Source: Spirosoma spitsbergense DSM 19989
Lineage (GTDB): Bacteria; Bacteroidota; Bacteroidia; Cytophagales; Spirosomataceae
Reading direction: 5' to 3'
NCBI RefSeq assembly: GCF_000374085.1
Contig: NZ_KB893387.1
Span: 131,224-195,223, forward strand
Length of the DNA stretch: 64,000 nucleotides
In this document: piece by piece, positions 36,753 through 49,176 of the stretch
Layout: the number at the start of each line of letters is the position of its first letter
How positions within the stretch are numbered: position 1 is the stretch's first letter
Made by a program: the position numbers and the translations under genes
The notes under the pieces: generated by a model
Told to the model about the DNA's origin: nothing
Seen by the model: the letters and a program-made list of their open reading frames with translations, nothing else
The model's database searches: none

Positions 36753-37187
36753 ATGTATTCTGGATTAGTACATGCTCACTCGGGGCTTCGGTGGGTAGCC
36801 CTCGTTTTGTTAGTTGCTGCTGTAGTTACGGCCATTGGTAAGTGGCAGGGGCGGGGCGGCTATACCGACGGTAATCGCAAACTATACCTGTTTACGCTTA
36901 TTTCCGTACACACGCAGTTACTGCTGGGTATCGTACTTCTGTTCATCAGCCCAAAAGTAAATTTCGGTATGATGAGCGAGAAACTGTACCGTTTCTACAG
37001 CGTTGAGCACACAACCGGTATGCTCATTGCTATTATCCTGATCACTATTGGTTACTCCCGCTCCAAACGCGCTTCGGATGCCACGGCCAAACAACGACTG
37101 GTGGCTACTTTCTACGGAATAGGGTTGTTGCTCATTCTGGCTTCTATTCCCTGGCCCTTCCGAAATCTGGGAGCGGGCTGGTTTTAG
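36753..37187 (+). CDS. Four-span membrane protein, possible b-type cytochrome-like
   Basis: A 144-residue protein with spans near 13-29, 46-66, 86-104 and 117-134. Conserved histidines lie in VHAHSGLRW, ISVHTQLLLG and VEHTTGM, positions that could bind haem, which is why such Bacteroidota proteins are often labelled cytochrome B. Binding is not shown. A strong terminator follows. Confidence 0.65.
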   Translation: MYSGLVHAHSGLRWVALVLLVAAVVTAIGKWQGRGGYTDGNRKLYLFTLISVHTQLLLGIVLLFISPKVNFGMMSEKLYRFYSVEHTTGMLIAIILITIGYSRSKRASDATAKQRLVATFYGIGLLLILASIPWPFRNLGAGWF

Positions 37188-37203
37188 GTTGATTGTCAAC
37201 ACG

Positions 37204-37262
37204 TAAAAAAAGCTGTCCGTTGTAAGGAGCCACAATCTCTTTACGACGGACAGCTTTTTTTA
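37204..37262 (+). terminator. Terminator after the four-span gene
   Basis: Arms TAAAAAAAGCTGTCCGTTGTAA and TTACGACGGACAGC plus seven T (37204-37225 with 37241-37262) pair with one mismatch; A-run before and T-run after the stem. Confidence 0.88.
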
Positions 37263-37400
37263 TGAGTAACGCGTGAAAATAGTTTTCTCAACCGTTGAGG
37301 AAGAAAGATGAATTTGCCTTTATTTATCTAAAGGTCAATTGTTTATAAAAACTGGCACGAAAAAAATTGGGTAAAGTGTAGAGAAAAATCCTCATTTGAG

Positions 37401-37431
37401 TTGGTCCTTTTTTGAAAAAAAACTACTTTTA
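37401..37431 (+). promoter_or_regulatory. Promoter of the NlpC/P60 gene
   Basis: TTG at 37401-37403, 20 bases of spacer, then TACTTTTA at 37424-37431 (seven of eight bases of TAnnTTTG). The spacing is the Bacteroidota norm and the start codon follows 32 bases later. Confidence 0.55.
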
Positions 37432-37463
37432 TGAACCTAACTTGACTTTAACCCTATTATATA

Positions 37464-37976
37464 ATGAAAAAAGTGCTCCTGACAGTACTTTGTACTGTCT
37501 CGTTTGGCATCGTTCAAGCTCAGAATATACCCACCGTAACACCAAAAGAGACTAGTTTTTACGAACAAATTCCGGTCGTTCATGAAGTAATCAGTTTTGC
37601 CAAAAAGCACCTTTCTATTCGGTATCGCTCGGGTGGAACAACTACACGGGGCTTCGATTGCTCAGGTTTTACCCGCTTCTGTTACAATCAATTCGGTATT
37701 TCTCTCCCTCACTCCAGCGCAGCTCAGGGTACGGTTGGTAAGGCTGTCGATAAAGAAGCCGCCCAGCCCGGCGACCTGATTCTGTTTAAAGGACACGATG
37801 CCGGAGGTAACCGTATTGGTCACGTCGGTATGATTACCGAAGTGATTGGGGACCAGATAAAATTTATCCATTCTGCCTGGAGTGGTGGTGTCCGGTACGA
37901 TTACCTGAAGGCCAGTTATTATCAACGACGTTTTATGGGCATCAGACGGGTAACTAATTTACTCGCGGAAAAATAA
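37464..37976 (+). CDS. NlpC/P60 (C40) peptidoglycan endopeptidase
   Basis: A 170-residue secreted cell-wall peptidase with a signal peptide (MKKVLLTVLCTVSFGIVQAQ). The catalytic Cys is in GFDCSGFTRFCY near residue 71, the His in GHVGMITEV near 125, and the third polar residue probably in FIHSAWSGGV. A single catalytic domain without binding repeats. Cuts the D-Glu to diamino acid link of stem peptides. Own promoter. Confidence 0.92.
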   Translation: MKKVLLTVLCTVSFGIVQAQNIPTVTPKETSFYEQIPVVHEVISFAKKHLSIRYRSGGTTTRGFDCSGFTRFCYNQFGISLPHSSAAQGTVGKAVDKEAAQPGDLILFKGHDAGGNRIGHVGMITEVIGDQIKFIHSAWSGGVRYDYLKASYYQRRFMGIRRVTNLLAEK

Positions 37977-38154
37977 AAGCTGTTGCCGGCATTATACTCT
38001 AATTTCCCGGAGCGGCTTCTCAGCCGCTTTATTTTTAGCTTGTCGGAATGACATAGGTGGCTGGTAGGGCAGATAAGCAGACTGGGGAAAGGCTACAACT
38101 TATAAAAACACTTCCTACCTTGCAGAATATCAGTCTAAAACCACCTGACCAACC

Positions 38155-38691
38155 ATGAAACGTCTGCTTATTATCCTTGGGATTATTGCCGCTGTTGCGC
38201 TCATCGGCTTTTTTACACTGCGTAGCTGGACAAAATCAGGTAGCCCTGAAGCCATAGCACAGGTCGATCAGAATGGGCTTAAAATTAAAGTAGATTACTG
38301 CCAGCCTTACAAAAAAGGACGGAAAATTTTTGGTGGCCTGGTTCCCTATGGTGAAGTCTGGCGAACGGGAGCCAATGAAGCGACTGTTGTTGACTTTGAT
38401 CAAAACGTACTCGTAGCCGGACAGCCGCTGGACGAGGGCGAGTACTCCCTCTGGACCATCCCATCAAAAGATGGCTGGATCGCTATTTTTAACCGGGAAA
38501 CGGGCCAGTGGGGTACCAACTACGACCAGACCAAAGATATAGTGCGGGTGCCCATTGTTTCGCGTGAACATAGTCCCAAAGCGGAGCAGTTTTACATCAG
38601 CTTTTCGCCCACAGCTAACGGAACCGATATGATTCTGGCCTGGGATGAAACCGAAGCCATCATCCCGATTCAGAAGCGGGAAAGACGCTAG
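38155..38691 (+). CDS. DUF2911 family exported protein
   Basis: A 178-residue protein with an N-terminal membrane span or uncleaved signal (residues 4-23) and a DUF2911 beta domain: KVDYCQPYKKGRKIFGGLVPYGEVWRTGANEATVV is the family signature near 46-80, then the GEYSLWTIPSKDGWIAIFN block. Widespread in Bacteroidota; function unknown. It ends two bases before the end of the converging esterase gene. Confidence 0.85.
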   Translation: MKRLLIILGIIAAVALIGFFTLRSWTKSGSPEAIAQVDQNGLKIKVDYCQPYKKGRKIFGGLVPYGEVWRTGANEATVVDFDQNVLVAGQPLDEGEYSLWTIPSKDGWIAIFNRETGQWGTNYDQTKDIVRVPIVSREHSPKAEQFYISFSPTANGTDMILAWDETEAIIPIQKRERR

Positions 38692-38693
38692 TG

Positions 38694-39641
38694 TCAGCGA
38701 TGAAAACCCGTTCCGATAAACTTTAGTGCATCGGGCAGACCAGTACGCCAGTACGACCACGTATGAGCACCATCGCGGGCGCGGTATTCGTGCGGGATTT
38801 TTCGATCTAACAGGGCAATGTGCAGCATGGCATTACCAACTGTCAACGCATCATCATCGCCACAATCAATATACCAGCGTACCTGAGTGAGGTCGTTTGC
38901 CGGAGCCGACCGGGCCAGTACAAGGGGACTGTTTCGTTTCCAGGTGAGTGTTAGCCGTTCCTGCCCTTTCACGGGCCCACTGAATATAGGGGCGAAAACG
39001 GTATTATATCGTTCGTCGGGCATACTGGCAATGGTTTCGTCGGTGCGGACAGCCGCACTCAATGCTGCGCAGGAACTGAACAGCTCGGGATGGTGCATGG
39101 CCAGGGTCAATGAACCAAACCCACCCATCGACAGGCCCGATATAGCCCGGTATTCACGCTGGGTACGCGTTCTGAACATGGAGTCGATGTGCGGCACGAG
39201 TTCCTGTACGAACATATCCTCGTACCGGACTTTATTTTCAAAGTCATTTACGTACCAGGTAGTGCCTGCATTGGGCATGATGATAATCATGGGTGGTAAC
39301 TCGCCGGATTTGATGCCTTCATCGGCAATACGGTCGGCCTCCCCAAACTGAACCCATCCGGTTTCATTATCTCCCAACCCGTGCAGGAGATACACGACGG
39401 GATAGCGCCGGTTGGAAACATAATAGTCGGGCGGGAGATAAACCGAATATTTGACTTGCCGATTCAGTAGGGAGCTGTTAAATATCATGCTCTCCAGCAA
39501 GCGTATCTGCGGAGCCGAAACAACCGGCACCGGGCCATTATTTTGGGGCGTTGTTAGCTGGGCACGCCGGCGCGATTGCGCCGGAGCGGTCAGCGTCAGT
39601 AGGATTAGGCAAAAACAAAGGAGTAAACTTCGAGCCATCAT
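38694..39641 (-). CDS. Secreted esterase, alpha/beta hydrolase (esterase D / feruloyl esterase type)
   Basis: A 315-residue enzyme with signal peptide (LLLCFCLILLTLTAPAQS). The nucleophile Ser is at 171 in GLSMGG, the oxyanion region is in LLHGLGDNETGW, and the catalytic His is in DGAHTWSYWRTGLPD near the C-terminus; Asp lies in IDCGDDDAL. Family members hydrolyse acyl or feruloyl esters of polysaccharides or S-formylglutathione; the export signal favours the former. Divergent from the GH2 gene, which fits a plant-glycan role. Confidence 0.87.
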   Translation of the reverse strand: MMARSLLLCFCLILLTLTAPAQSRRRAQLTTPQNNGPVPVVSAPQIRLLESMIFNSSLLNRQVKYSVYLPPDYYVSNRRYPVVYLLHGLGDNETGWVQFGEADRIADEGIKSGELPPMIIIMPNAGTTWYVNDFENKVRYEDMFVQELVPHIDSMFRTRTQREYRAISGLSMGGFGSLTLAMHHPELFSSCAALSAAVRTDETIASMPDERYNTVFAPIFSGPVKGQERLTLTWKRNSPLVLARSAPANDLTQVRWYIDCGDDDALTVGNAMLHIALLDRKIPHEYRARDGAHTWSYWRTGLPDALKFIGTGFHR

Positions 39642-39703
39642 AATGTTTAACGAGAGGATTAAATTTTCAGGAAATTCATAGTAACCTACTTATCAAGAGT
39701 TAA

Positions 39704-43045
<3,342 letters not shown>

Positions 43046-43106
43046 GAGAGAATGAATTTGATGAAGGATGGTTTGTGGTAAATTAGTTGGTTATTTGTGT
43101 TTATAT

Positions 43107-43129
43107 TTCCCTATCGGGAAAGTAGGGAA
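43107..43129. other. Short inverted repeat in the spacer before the response regulator
   Basis: TTCCCTA pairs with TAGGGAA across nine bases, 140 bases upstream of the regulator gene. The 43046-43268 spacer is AT-rich and otherwise holds only a weak TAnnTTTG-like box (TATTTTCG at 43222). Confidence 0.35.
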
Positions 43130-43268
43130 CGTATATTACTTATTCGCTTAATTGGTAAAGAAAGAAATACGTTTAATGAAAAATTAGTTGCTTATGTATC
43201 GAATTCCGATATAAAATCACCTATTTTCGGGCTTGTACTAATCTATTAAATAAAAATTTACCCAGTTT

Positions 43269-44420
43269 ATGGCCAAACTAATTATCGTGGACGACGAAAA
43301 ACAAATTCGGGCTGCTCTACGCGATATTTTAGAATACGAAGGCTACGAGGTCGACGAAGCGAAAGATGGTGAAGAAGGGCTGGACATGATTATGCACAAA
43401 AAGTACGACGTGGCTTTGTGCGACATCAAAATGCCTAAGATGAACGGCCTGGAATTACTGATGAAGGTGAATGAAGCTGAAAGAAGCACGCAGGTTGTGA
43501 TGATTTCGGCCTTCGGCAATGTAGAGAATGCGGTAGAAGCAACGAAGCGCGGAGCCTTCGATTTTATTACGAAACCACCTGATCTTAACCGGTTGCTGAT
43601 TACCGTCCGCAACGCGATTGAACAGTCTAAACTGGTTCAGGAAACGAAAACGCTCAAGAAGCGTATCTATAAACTCAATGAAATTATCGGGGAATCCGAT
43701 CCGATCAAAAAAGTTAAGGATACCATAAATCGGGTAGCGGCTACAGAAGCCAGGGTACTTGTAACGGGGCCAAATGGCTCCGGAAAGGAGATGGTGGCCA
43801 AGCAGATTCACGAAAAAGGAAGCCGGGCCACGCAACAACTAGTGGAAGTAAACTGTGCTGCCATTCCCAGTGAACTGATTGAAAGTGAGCTATTTGGTCA
43901 CGAACGTGGGGCATTTACCGGAGCCGCATCCCGCCGGGTGGGTAAGTTCGAACAGGCAGATGGGGGTACGCTGTTTCTTGATGAAATTGGTGACATGAGC
44001 CTGTCGGCGCAGGCTAAAGTGCTGCGGGCTTTGCAGGAGAACAAGATTACCCGGGTAGGTGGTGATAAGGAAATCAAAGTAAATGTACGGGTCATTGCAG
44101 CGACCAATAAGGACCTTCGAAAAGAAATTATAAACGGCAACTTCCGCGAAGACCTGTTCCACCGCCTGAGCGTTATTCTGATTCACGTACCAGCCCTGGC
44201 AGAGCGACGCGGGGATATTCCACTCCTGACCGATAAGTTTCTACATGACATTGCCACCGATTACAATGCCCCCCCCAAAAAGCTGACGCCCGGTGCCATA
44301 AACTTCCTTCAGTCGCTACCCTGGACCGGTAACGTTCGGGAACTGCGCAACGTCATCGAACGATTGGTGATTATGTGTGGCGACGAAATTTCGCTGGAAG
44401 ACGTAAAGCTGTACACGTAG
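43269..44420 (+). CDS. NtrC-like response regulator lacking a DNA-binding domain
   Basis: A 383-residue protein. Receiver domain: acidic pair D8/D9, phosphoacceptor D52 in CDIKMP, and Lys in FITKPPD. The AAA+ domain has Walker A GPNGSGKE near 167-174, the sigma-54 contact loop GAFTGA near 215-220 and Walker B GTLFLDEIGD near 235-244. The protein ends right after the GNVRELRNVIERLVIMCGD lid helices; the usual C-terminal Fis-type helix-turn-helix is absent. It may activate sigma-54 polymerase from solution. The partner kinase is not adjacent, though a histidine kinase lies 2 kb away. Confidence 0.9.
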   Translation: MAKLIIVDDEKQIRAALRDILEYEGYEVDEAKDGEEGLDMIMHKKYDVALCDIKMPKMNGLELLMKVNEAERSTQVVMISAFGNVENAVEATKRGAFDFITKPPDLNRLLITVRNAIEQSKLVQETKTLKKRIYKLNEIIGESDPIKKVKDTINRVAATEARVLVTGPNGSGKEMVAKQIHEKGSRATQQLVEVNCAAIPSELIESELFGHERGAFTGAASRRVGKFEQADGGTLFLDEIGDMSLSAQAKVLRALQENKITRVGGDKEIKVNVRVIAATNKDLRKEIINGNFREDLFHRLSVILIHVPALAERRGDIPLLTDKFLHDIATDYNAPPKKLTPGAINFLQSLPWTGNVRELRNVIERLVIMCGDEISLEDVKLYT

Positions 44421-44437
44421 CCTGTATTAATAATTGG

Positions 44438-44505
44438 TAGGCTGCTGCCGCACGGTCTTTTTCGCGATACCACTGTCATGAAAAGAACCGTGCGGCAGCA
44501 GCCTA
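44438..44505. terminator. GC-rich inverted repeat between convergent genes
   Basis: Perfect 19-bp arms (44438-44456 with 44487-44505), containing GTGCGGCAGC. T-rich tracts sit on the inner sides of both arms. It separates the response regulator from the LuxE-like gene and probably terminates both. Confidence 0.75.
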
Positions 44506-44517
44506 CAATCAATCTCC

Positions 44518-45657
44518 TCAGATAATCATCAGGTTACAGCCGCGAATATCCGAATTGTCGAACCGGCCAATAACCCGGAAATCTTCCTCTGTGCCAACAT
44601 ACTGACCCAGGTCCTGCGTCTCGATAAACGAACACGAGTCCAGATTGGCTAAATCTACCACGTTGATGCCGCCGGTGCGACGCTCGCCGGTACGGGTATA
44701 ATCCCTGGGGTACAGATGGAAAGGGTCATTGATATCCCGCAATACGATCCGCATCGTTGAACCGGGCTGAAAAACGCCCCCGCCAGTCGAGTAAGCCTGC
44801 GACAGTAATTCGGTCATTCCGTATTCAGAATGGATGGTTTGCACACCAAGCCGGTCGGTTAGTATGTCGTGTACTTCTTCGCGCAGTAATTCTTTCCGCC
44901 GACCTTTCATGCCACCCGTTTCCATCACAATCAATTGCGGCAAGTCGCCCAAAAACGCCAGATCCTGGGCTGATTCCGCCCAGTCCAGCAAGCCAAACGT
45001 TACCCCGATAAGCAAAATCTTTTTCTGGTCGGGTTGCCGGGCCAGTTGTTTTAGTTGCTCGGTCAGGGCTGCGTGATTATGCAGGAAAAAACCATCCTCA
45101 TTCCCGGAAGTCTCCCCATTTTTGGTTGGCAGACGGGCACTTCGGGCCATAAATCGCTGAACCATATACACCAGCGAGGAGTTATTTCGTTCAAGATAGG
45201 AGGGAAGTAATGCCAGAATCCGGACATCTTGTAGTGGGCCGTACGCCCGCTCGAAAATTCGGGTGCTGATCGCATCATAGAGGGCTGAATCCGGCACAAA
45301 ATGCTGACTGGTCAACTGACTTTTTTCGGCCGTAGTGCCGCTGCTGGCAAAGGTTAGCGTATCTTTAGTCGTCGCTTTTGCCCAGTCGATACCGGTTAAA
45401 ACCGCGTGGTTTTTGAAAAAGCCAATGGGCATGAACGGTATCTGTCGAAGGCTGGTAATTTGTTCGGGCTGCGTAGCCAAATGAGCCAGATACGCGTTGT
45501 AGAGGGGATTATGAACGGCCTGATACCGGAAAACAGCTAACGCCAGCGATTCGAAGGCGTGCTGGTGTGGTGGGGCCAAACTGATTGCCAGGATTTGCTG
45601 CCGGAGTGATTGCCGAAGAACAGCAGCCCCGTCGGAAAGTGTTAATGAAAAAGACAA
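44518..45657 (-). CDS. LuxE-like acyl-protein synthetase / AMP-forming domain protein
   Basis: A protein of about 379 residues related to LuxE acyl-protein synthetases and phenylacetate-CoA-ligase-like adenylating enzymes. Visible blocks are FMPIGFFKNH, LTFASSGTTAEKSQ (ATP-binding loop), LIVMETGGMKGRRKEL, HSEYGMTELLSQAYS and FRVIGRFDNSDIRGCN. It should activate a carboxylic acid; the substrate is unknown and there is no lux context. No good ATG precedes the conserved part; the TTG at 45657 is used because the frame further upstream would overlap the divergent lipoprotein gene. Start uncertain. Confidence 0.75.
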   Translation of the reverse strand: MSFSLTLSDGAAVLRQSLRQQILAISLAPPHQHAFESLALAVFRYQAVHNPLYNAYLAHLATQPEQITSLRQIPFMPIGFFKNHAVLTGIDWAKATTKDTLTFASSGTTAEKSQLTSQHFVPDSALYDAISTRIFERAYGPLQDVRILALLPSYLERNNSSLVYMVQRFMARSARLPTKNGETSGNEDGFFLHNHAALTEQLKQLARQPDQKKILLIGVTFGLLDWAESAQDLAFLGDLPQLIVMETGGMKGRRKELLREEVHDILTDRLGVQTIHSEYGMTELLSQAYSTGGGVFQPGSTMRIVLRDINDPFHLYPRDYTRTGERRTGGINVVDLANLDSCSFIETQDLGQYVGTEEDFRVIGRFDNSDIRGCNLMII

Positions 45658-45695
45658 GATAACAAAATCGTTTATTGCACAACGAGTACAACAGT

Positions 45696-46235
45696 ATGCG
45701 ACGGCAACAAATTCAACCGTATTTATTCGTGTTCGGACTGGTCCTGACAATGTCGGCCTGTTTTAATGAACCCAATTATTCGAGTACCCCCGAAATTGAC
45801 TTTAAAGGGCTGTTCAAATACTCCCTTAATGCCGGTACGGGCGTTGGTAAAGCTAAGCGGGACTCCGTTGTGATTACTATCGGCTTCAAAGACGGAGATG
45901 GTAATCTTGGAGTCGATAATCCTACCGAAGCTACCACCTCCAGTTATTCGGCTAATGGCGGTTGGGGTAACTATGAAATAAAAGCATTCAGACTTATTAA
46001 TAAGCAATATGTAGAGTACCCCCAGCCGGTTCTTACCACGTTATTCTTTCCTGACCTCACCAAAGGGAAGCCCAAAGGAGCGATTGAAGGGACACTGGAT
46101 TTCAATCAGACGTTTCCGTACGGGACAACCAATGTATTCTATCCGACTAAGTTTCAGATTCGCATTCGGGACCGCGCTTTTAATGCTAGCAATATTATCG
46201 AAACCGATACGATCACGTTGCCTTACGTACGATAA
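45696..46235 (+). CDS. Hypothetical lipoprotein
   Basis: A 179-residue protein with a lipoprotein signal (LVLTMSAC, Cys near residue 22). The mature part is beta-rich with a calcium-loop-like FKDGDGNLG near 64-72 and ends YVR. Small lipoproteins of this kind with the same glycine-rich loop are common in Cytophagales; no function known. The start at 45696 places the lipobox correctly. Confidence 0.72.
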   Translation: MRRQQIQPYLFVFGLVLTMSACFNEPNYSSTPEIDFKGLFKYSLNAGTGVGKAKRDSVVITIGFKDGDGNLGVDNPTEATTSSYSANGGWGNYEIKAFRLINKQYVEYPQPVLTTLFFPDLTKGKPKGAIEGTLDFNQTFPYGTTNVFYPTKFQIRIRDRAFNASNIIETDTITLPYVR

Positions 46236-46254
46236 CAGTACTCTGAAAATTAAT

Positions 46255-47457
46255 TTAAGCAGGCGACCCACTATTCAGGATAATTCGGAACGTAGTGCCT
46301 TTGCCGACTTCGGAGCTTTTGACGAACAACCGGCCCTGGTGGTATTCTTCCACGATACGCTTTGCCAGCGTTAAGCCCAAGCCCCAACCCCGTTTTTTGG
46401 TACTGAAGCCCGGAGAAAATACTTTCTGCATGTTGGCTTTCGAGATGCCTTTACCCGTGTCGGTAATGTCGATGGCTACCTGTCGCTGCGATAGGGGTAG
46501 TATGTTTATCTGCAACCCGCCTACTCCTTTCATGGCATCGACCGCATTCTTGCAGACGTTTTCGATGACCCATTCAAATAATAGTTTGTTAATTCGGACC
46601 ATCTGGTCGGGTGGTAACTGGGTGGCGAAAGTCATCTTCACTTTCGTCGAAATGCGCCTTGCCAGGTAATTGATGAACTGTTGCACCACGTCATTCAGGT
46701 TCTCCTCTTTCAGCGTGGGTACGGAGCCAATGCTCGAAAAACGGGCGGTTATGGTTTCCAGCCGCTGCACGTCTTTTTCGATTTCATCGGTAATGGAATC
46801 GTCAAACTGGTCGGGGTCGGAGCGCATGTACTCCACCCAGGCCATCAATGAAGACATGGGTGTACCCAGTTGGTGAGCCGTTTCCTTCGCCAGACCAACC
46901 CAAACCCGGTTCTGCTCCGCCCGGCGCGAGGAACTAAAGGCCAGATAAGCCAATACGCCCAGTGCCGTAAGGATAGCCAGCAACGCATACGGAAAATAGG
47001 CTAACTGACGCAGTAGTCGCGAATTTGTATAGTACACCAGCCCACGCTGGTCATCCCCCATTTCAACCATCAGTGGATCATGCTTTTTTTTCATCTCAGC
47101 AATTTTTTGCCGAAGAAAAGGCTCCATTTGATCATCTGTAGTTCCTTCCGGAATATCAAGATTGCGCTGAGCGGATATCTGGTTGTTCTGATTCACATAA
47201 ATGACGGGGATCGTCTGATTTGCCTGCAAAATCTCACTCGTTACAAAGGTCAGATCGCCCGCATCCGGGTGGCTTGAGCCATACAGATAGCCTAATGCCC
47301 TGGCGTAAAGCTGCACATACTGCTCTTCCCGGTCTTCCAGTTTATTAATAAGCCGGTCGGTGTATAGTAGCGAACCTGTGCCAACAAGCAGGAGATTCAG
47401 GGCCACAATAATTTTCAGAATATTATTCTGATTATAAATATCGAATGATTTCAGCAT
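46255..47457 (-). CDS. Membrane sensor histidine kinase
   Basis: A 400-residue kinase starting at 47457. One span near 13-32, a periplasmic sensor part of about 120 residues, a second span near 158-178, then the kinase core: phosphoacceptor H195 in KETAHQLGTPMSSL, N box ENVCKNAVDAM, G1 DTGKGI, F and G2 in STKKRGWGLGL. No HAMP domain is evident. No response regulator is adjacent; the orphan NtrC-like regulator at 43269 is a candidate partner. A -7 box TACTTTTG lies 57-64 bases upstream. Confidence 0.92.
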   Translation of the reverse strand: MLKSFDIYNQNNILKIIVALNLLLVGTGSLLYTDRLINKLEDREEQYVQLYARALGYLYGSSHPDAGDLTFVTSEILQANQTIPVIYVNQNNQISAQRNLDIPEGTTDDQMEPFLRQKIAEMKKKHDPLMVEMGDDQRGLVYYTNSRLLRQLAYFPYALLAILTALGVLAYLAFSSSRRAEQNRVWVGLAKETAHQLGTPMSSLMAWVEYMRSDPDQFDDSITDEIEKDVQRLETITARFSSIGSVPTLKEENLNDVVQQFINYLARRISTKVKMTFATQLPPDQMVRINKLLFEWVIENVCKNAVDAMKGVGGLQINILPLSQRQVAIDITDTGKGISKANMQKVFSPGFSTKKRGWGLGLTLAKRIVEEYHQGRLFVKSSEVGKGTTFRIILNSGSPA

Positions 47458-47513
47458 GGGATACGGGCAGCAAATCCTGAAAATAGCTGCCTGAAAAGTA
47501 GCGTTTACCCGCA

Positions 47514-47521
47514 CAAAAGTA
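47514..47521 (-). promoter_or_regulatory. Promoter -7 box of the histidine kinase gene
   Basis: TACTTTTG on the minus strand, a perfect TAnnTTTG, 57 bases before the ATG. No clear TTG at -33. The 47458-47793 spacer holds this box, the hemA box and no gene. Confidence 0.45.
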
Positions 47522-47749
47522 AAGTAGCTTACCCACTAAACCATTACCGGGTAACCCTACTCTAACGAATAAGGATGGACGTTTTTTACTAAACGATAAA
47601 ACAGGCGTAAATGTGCAGATTTGAACGTATGACCAAGTTAAGACGTTTCTATTCGTAGAGAACACAGGCGTGAGATGCAATCTGTTTAGATGGATTATAA
47701 ATAAACCGCCGACATTTACAGGTCGTATTTATATCCGGCAATTATGCCG

Positions 47750-47757
47750 TAATTTTG
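47750..47757 (+). promoter_or_regulatory. Promoter -7 box of hemA
   Basis: TAATTTTG, a perfect TAnnTTTG, 37 bases before the hemA ATG. No TTG at the expected -33 distance. Confidence 0.45.
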
Positions 47758-47793
47758 TAGAGGCCACGGGCCAGTTAAGGCAATGTCAGTACC

Positions 47794-49077
47794 ATGTTAG
47801 ATACCTTCAAAGCAATTAGTTTATCGCACAAAACAGCTCCCTTGCAGGTGCGCGAACTGATTGCATTAAACGAAGAAGAAGCGAAGAGACTCATGCTTCG
47901 TCTGCGTGATTTTTTTGGATTGTCCGATTTGCTGGTGATTTCCACCTGCAACCGGACGGAAGTATATTACGCGTTTGAGCAGGACGTAAGTACCGAAATT
48001 GCCCGATTGTTACTCATTGAGAAAGGGCTGACAGATACGGATAATTACCTGCCGTATTTTCAGTTTTTCGCGGCTAATGATCAGGCCATCCGGCATTTAT
48101 TTGAAGTGTGTGTAGGTTTACACTCGCAGGTGGTAGGCGACATGCAGATACCGAACCAGGTGAAGCAGTCATACCAGTGGTCGGCGGATATGGAAATGGC
48201 CGGCCCGTTCCTGCACCGTCTTATGCACACCATTTTCTTCACCAACAAGCGGGTAGCGCAGGAAACTGCCTTTCGCGATGGAGCTGCTTCCGTTTCGTAC
48301 GCAGCTGTGGAGTTGATTGAGGAATTAGTGGGCGATCATCAGAACCCGACTATACTGGTGATTGGTCTGGGCGAAATCGGGACCGATGTCTGCAAGAATC
48401 TGGAAGCCCGGAAACTGACTAATATCACCCTCTGTAATCGGACTCATACCAAAGCCGAAGAATTAGCCCGTCAGTATAATTTCCGCGTGGCTGACTTCGC
48501 CAACCTGACCGAAGAAATTCGTCGGGCCGATGTTATTATATCATCGGTCATGCGCGATGAGCCGCTCATTACGCCCGACCTGTTGCAGCAGGTTGATGTA
48601 TTGACGTTTAAGTATTTTGTTGATCTATCGGTTCCCCGCAGTGTGGATACCGCCGTTGAACAGATTCCCGGCGTGCTGGTGTATAACATCGACCACATCC
48701 GCAGTCGGGCCGATGAAGCCCTGAATCAGCGACTGGCTGCCATTCCACGCGTGGAAGCTATCGTGACGCAGGCCGTAGCTGAATTTGGCGACTGGTCGAA
48801 AGAGATGGTCGTTTCCCCAACCATCAACAAACTCAAAAATGCATTGGAGCAGATTCGTCGGGATGAGATTGCCCGGCACATGAAGCACCTGACGGTGGAT
48901 GAGTCGGAGAAGATTGATAAGATTACCCGGGGCATCATGCAGAAGATCATCAAACTTCCCGTCCTGCAGCTTAAAGCGGCCTGCAAGCGGGGAGAGGCCG
49001 AAACGCTTATCGATGTGCTGAATGACCTGTTCGATTTAGAAAAACAATCGGTCGTAGAGCAAAAGCACGACTACTGA
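47794..49077 (+). CDS. hemA: Glutamyl-tRNA reductase
   Basis: First enzyme of C5-pathway tetrapyrrole synthesis; reduces glutamyl-tRNA to glutamate-1-semialdehyde with NADPH. The 427-residue protein has the catalytic Cys in STCNRTEVYY near residue 52, the conserved block GLHSQVVGDMQIPNQVKQSY (Asp replaces the usual Glu after Gly), the Rossmann motif VIGLGEIGTDV and a C-terminal helical dimerisation domain. Supplies haem, needed by the many cytochromes encoded in this window. Single-gene unit with own promoter and terminator. Confidence 0.94.
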   Translation: MLDTFKAISLSHKTAPLQVRELIALNEEEAKRLMLRLRDFFGLSDLLVISTCNRTEVYYAFEQDVSTEIARLLLIEKGLTDTDNYLPYFQFFAANDQAIRHLFEVCVGLHSQVVGDMQIPNQVKQSYQWSADMEMAGPFLHRLMHTIFFTNKRVAQETAFRDGAASVSYAAVELIEELVGDHQNPTILVIGLGEIGTDVCKNLEARKLTNITLCNRTHTKAEELARQYNFRVADFANLTEEIRRADVIISSVMRDEPLITPDLLQQVDVLTFKYFVDLSVPRSVDTAVEQIPGVLVYNIDHIRSRADEALNQRLAAIPRVEAIVTQAVAEFGDWSKEMVVSPTINKLKNALEQIRRDEIARHMKHLTVDESEKIDKITRGIMQKIIKLPVLQLKAACKRGEAETLIDVLNDLFDLEKQSVVEQKHDY

Positions 49078-49104
49078 TTTTATTGATATCGTTTACTTTT
49101 CAAG

Positions 49105-49132
49105 ACTCCTGGCTCGTTAGTAAGTCAGGAGT
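49105..49132 (+). terminator. Terminator of hemA
   Basis: ACTCCTG pairs with CAGGAGT across 14 bases, followed by TTTATTTTT. Confidence 0.7.
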
Positions 49133-49176
49133 TTATTTTTGACCCCTGGTCAAACCCCAGGAAACACCACTATTCC

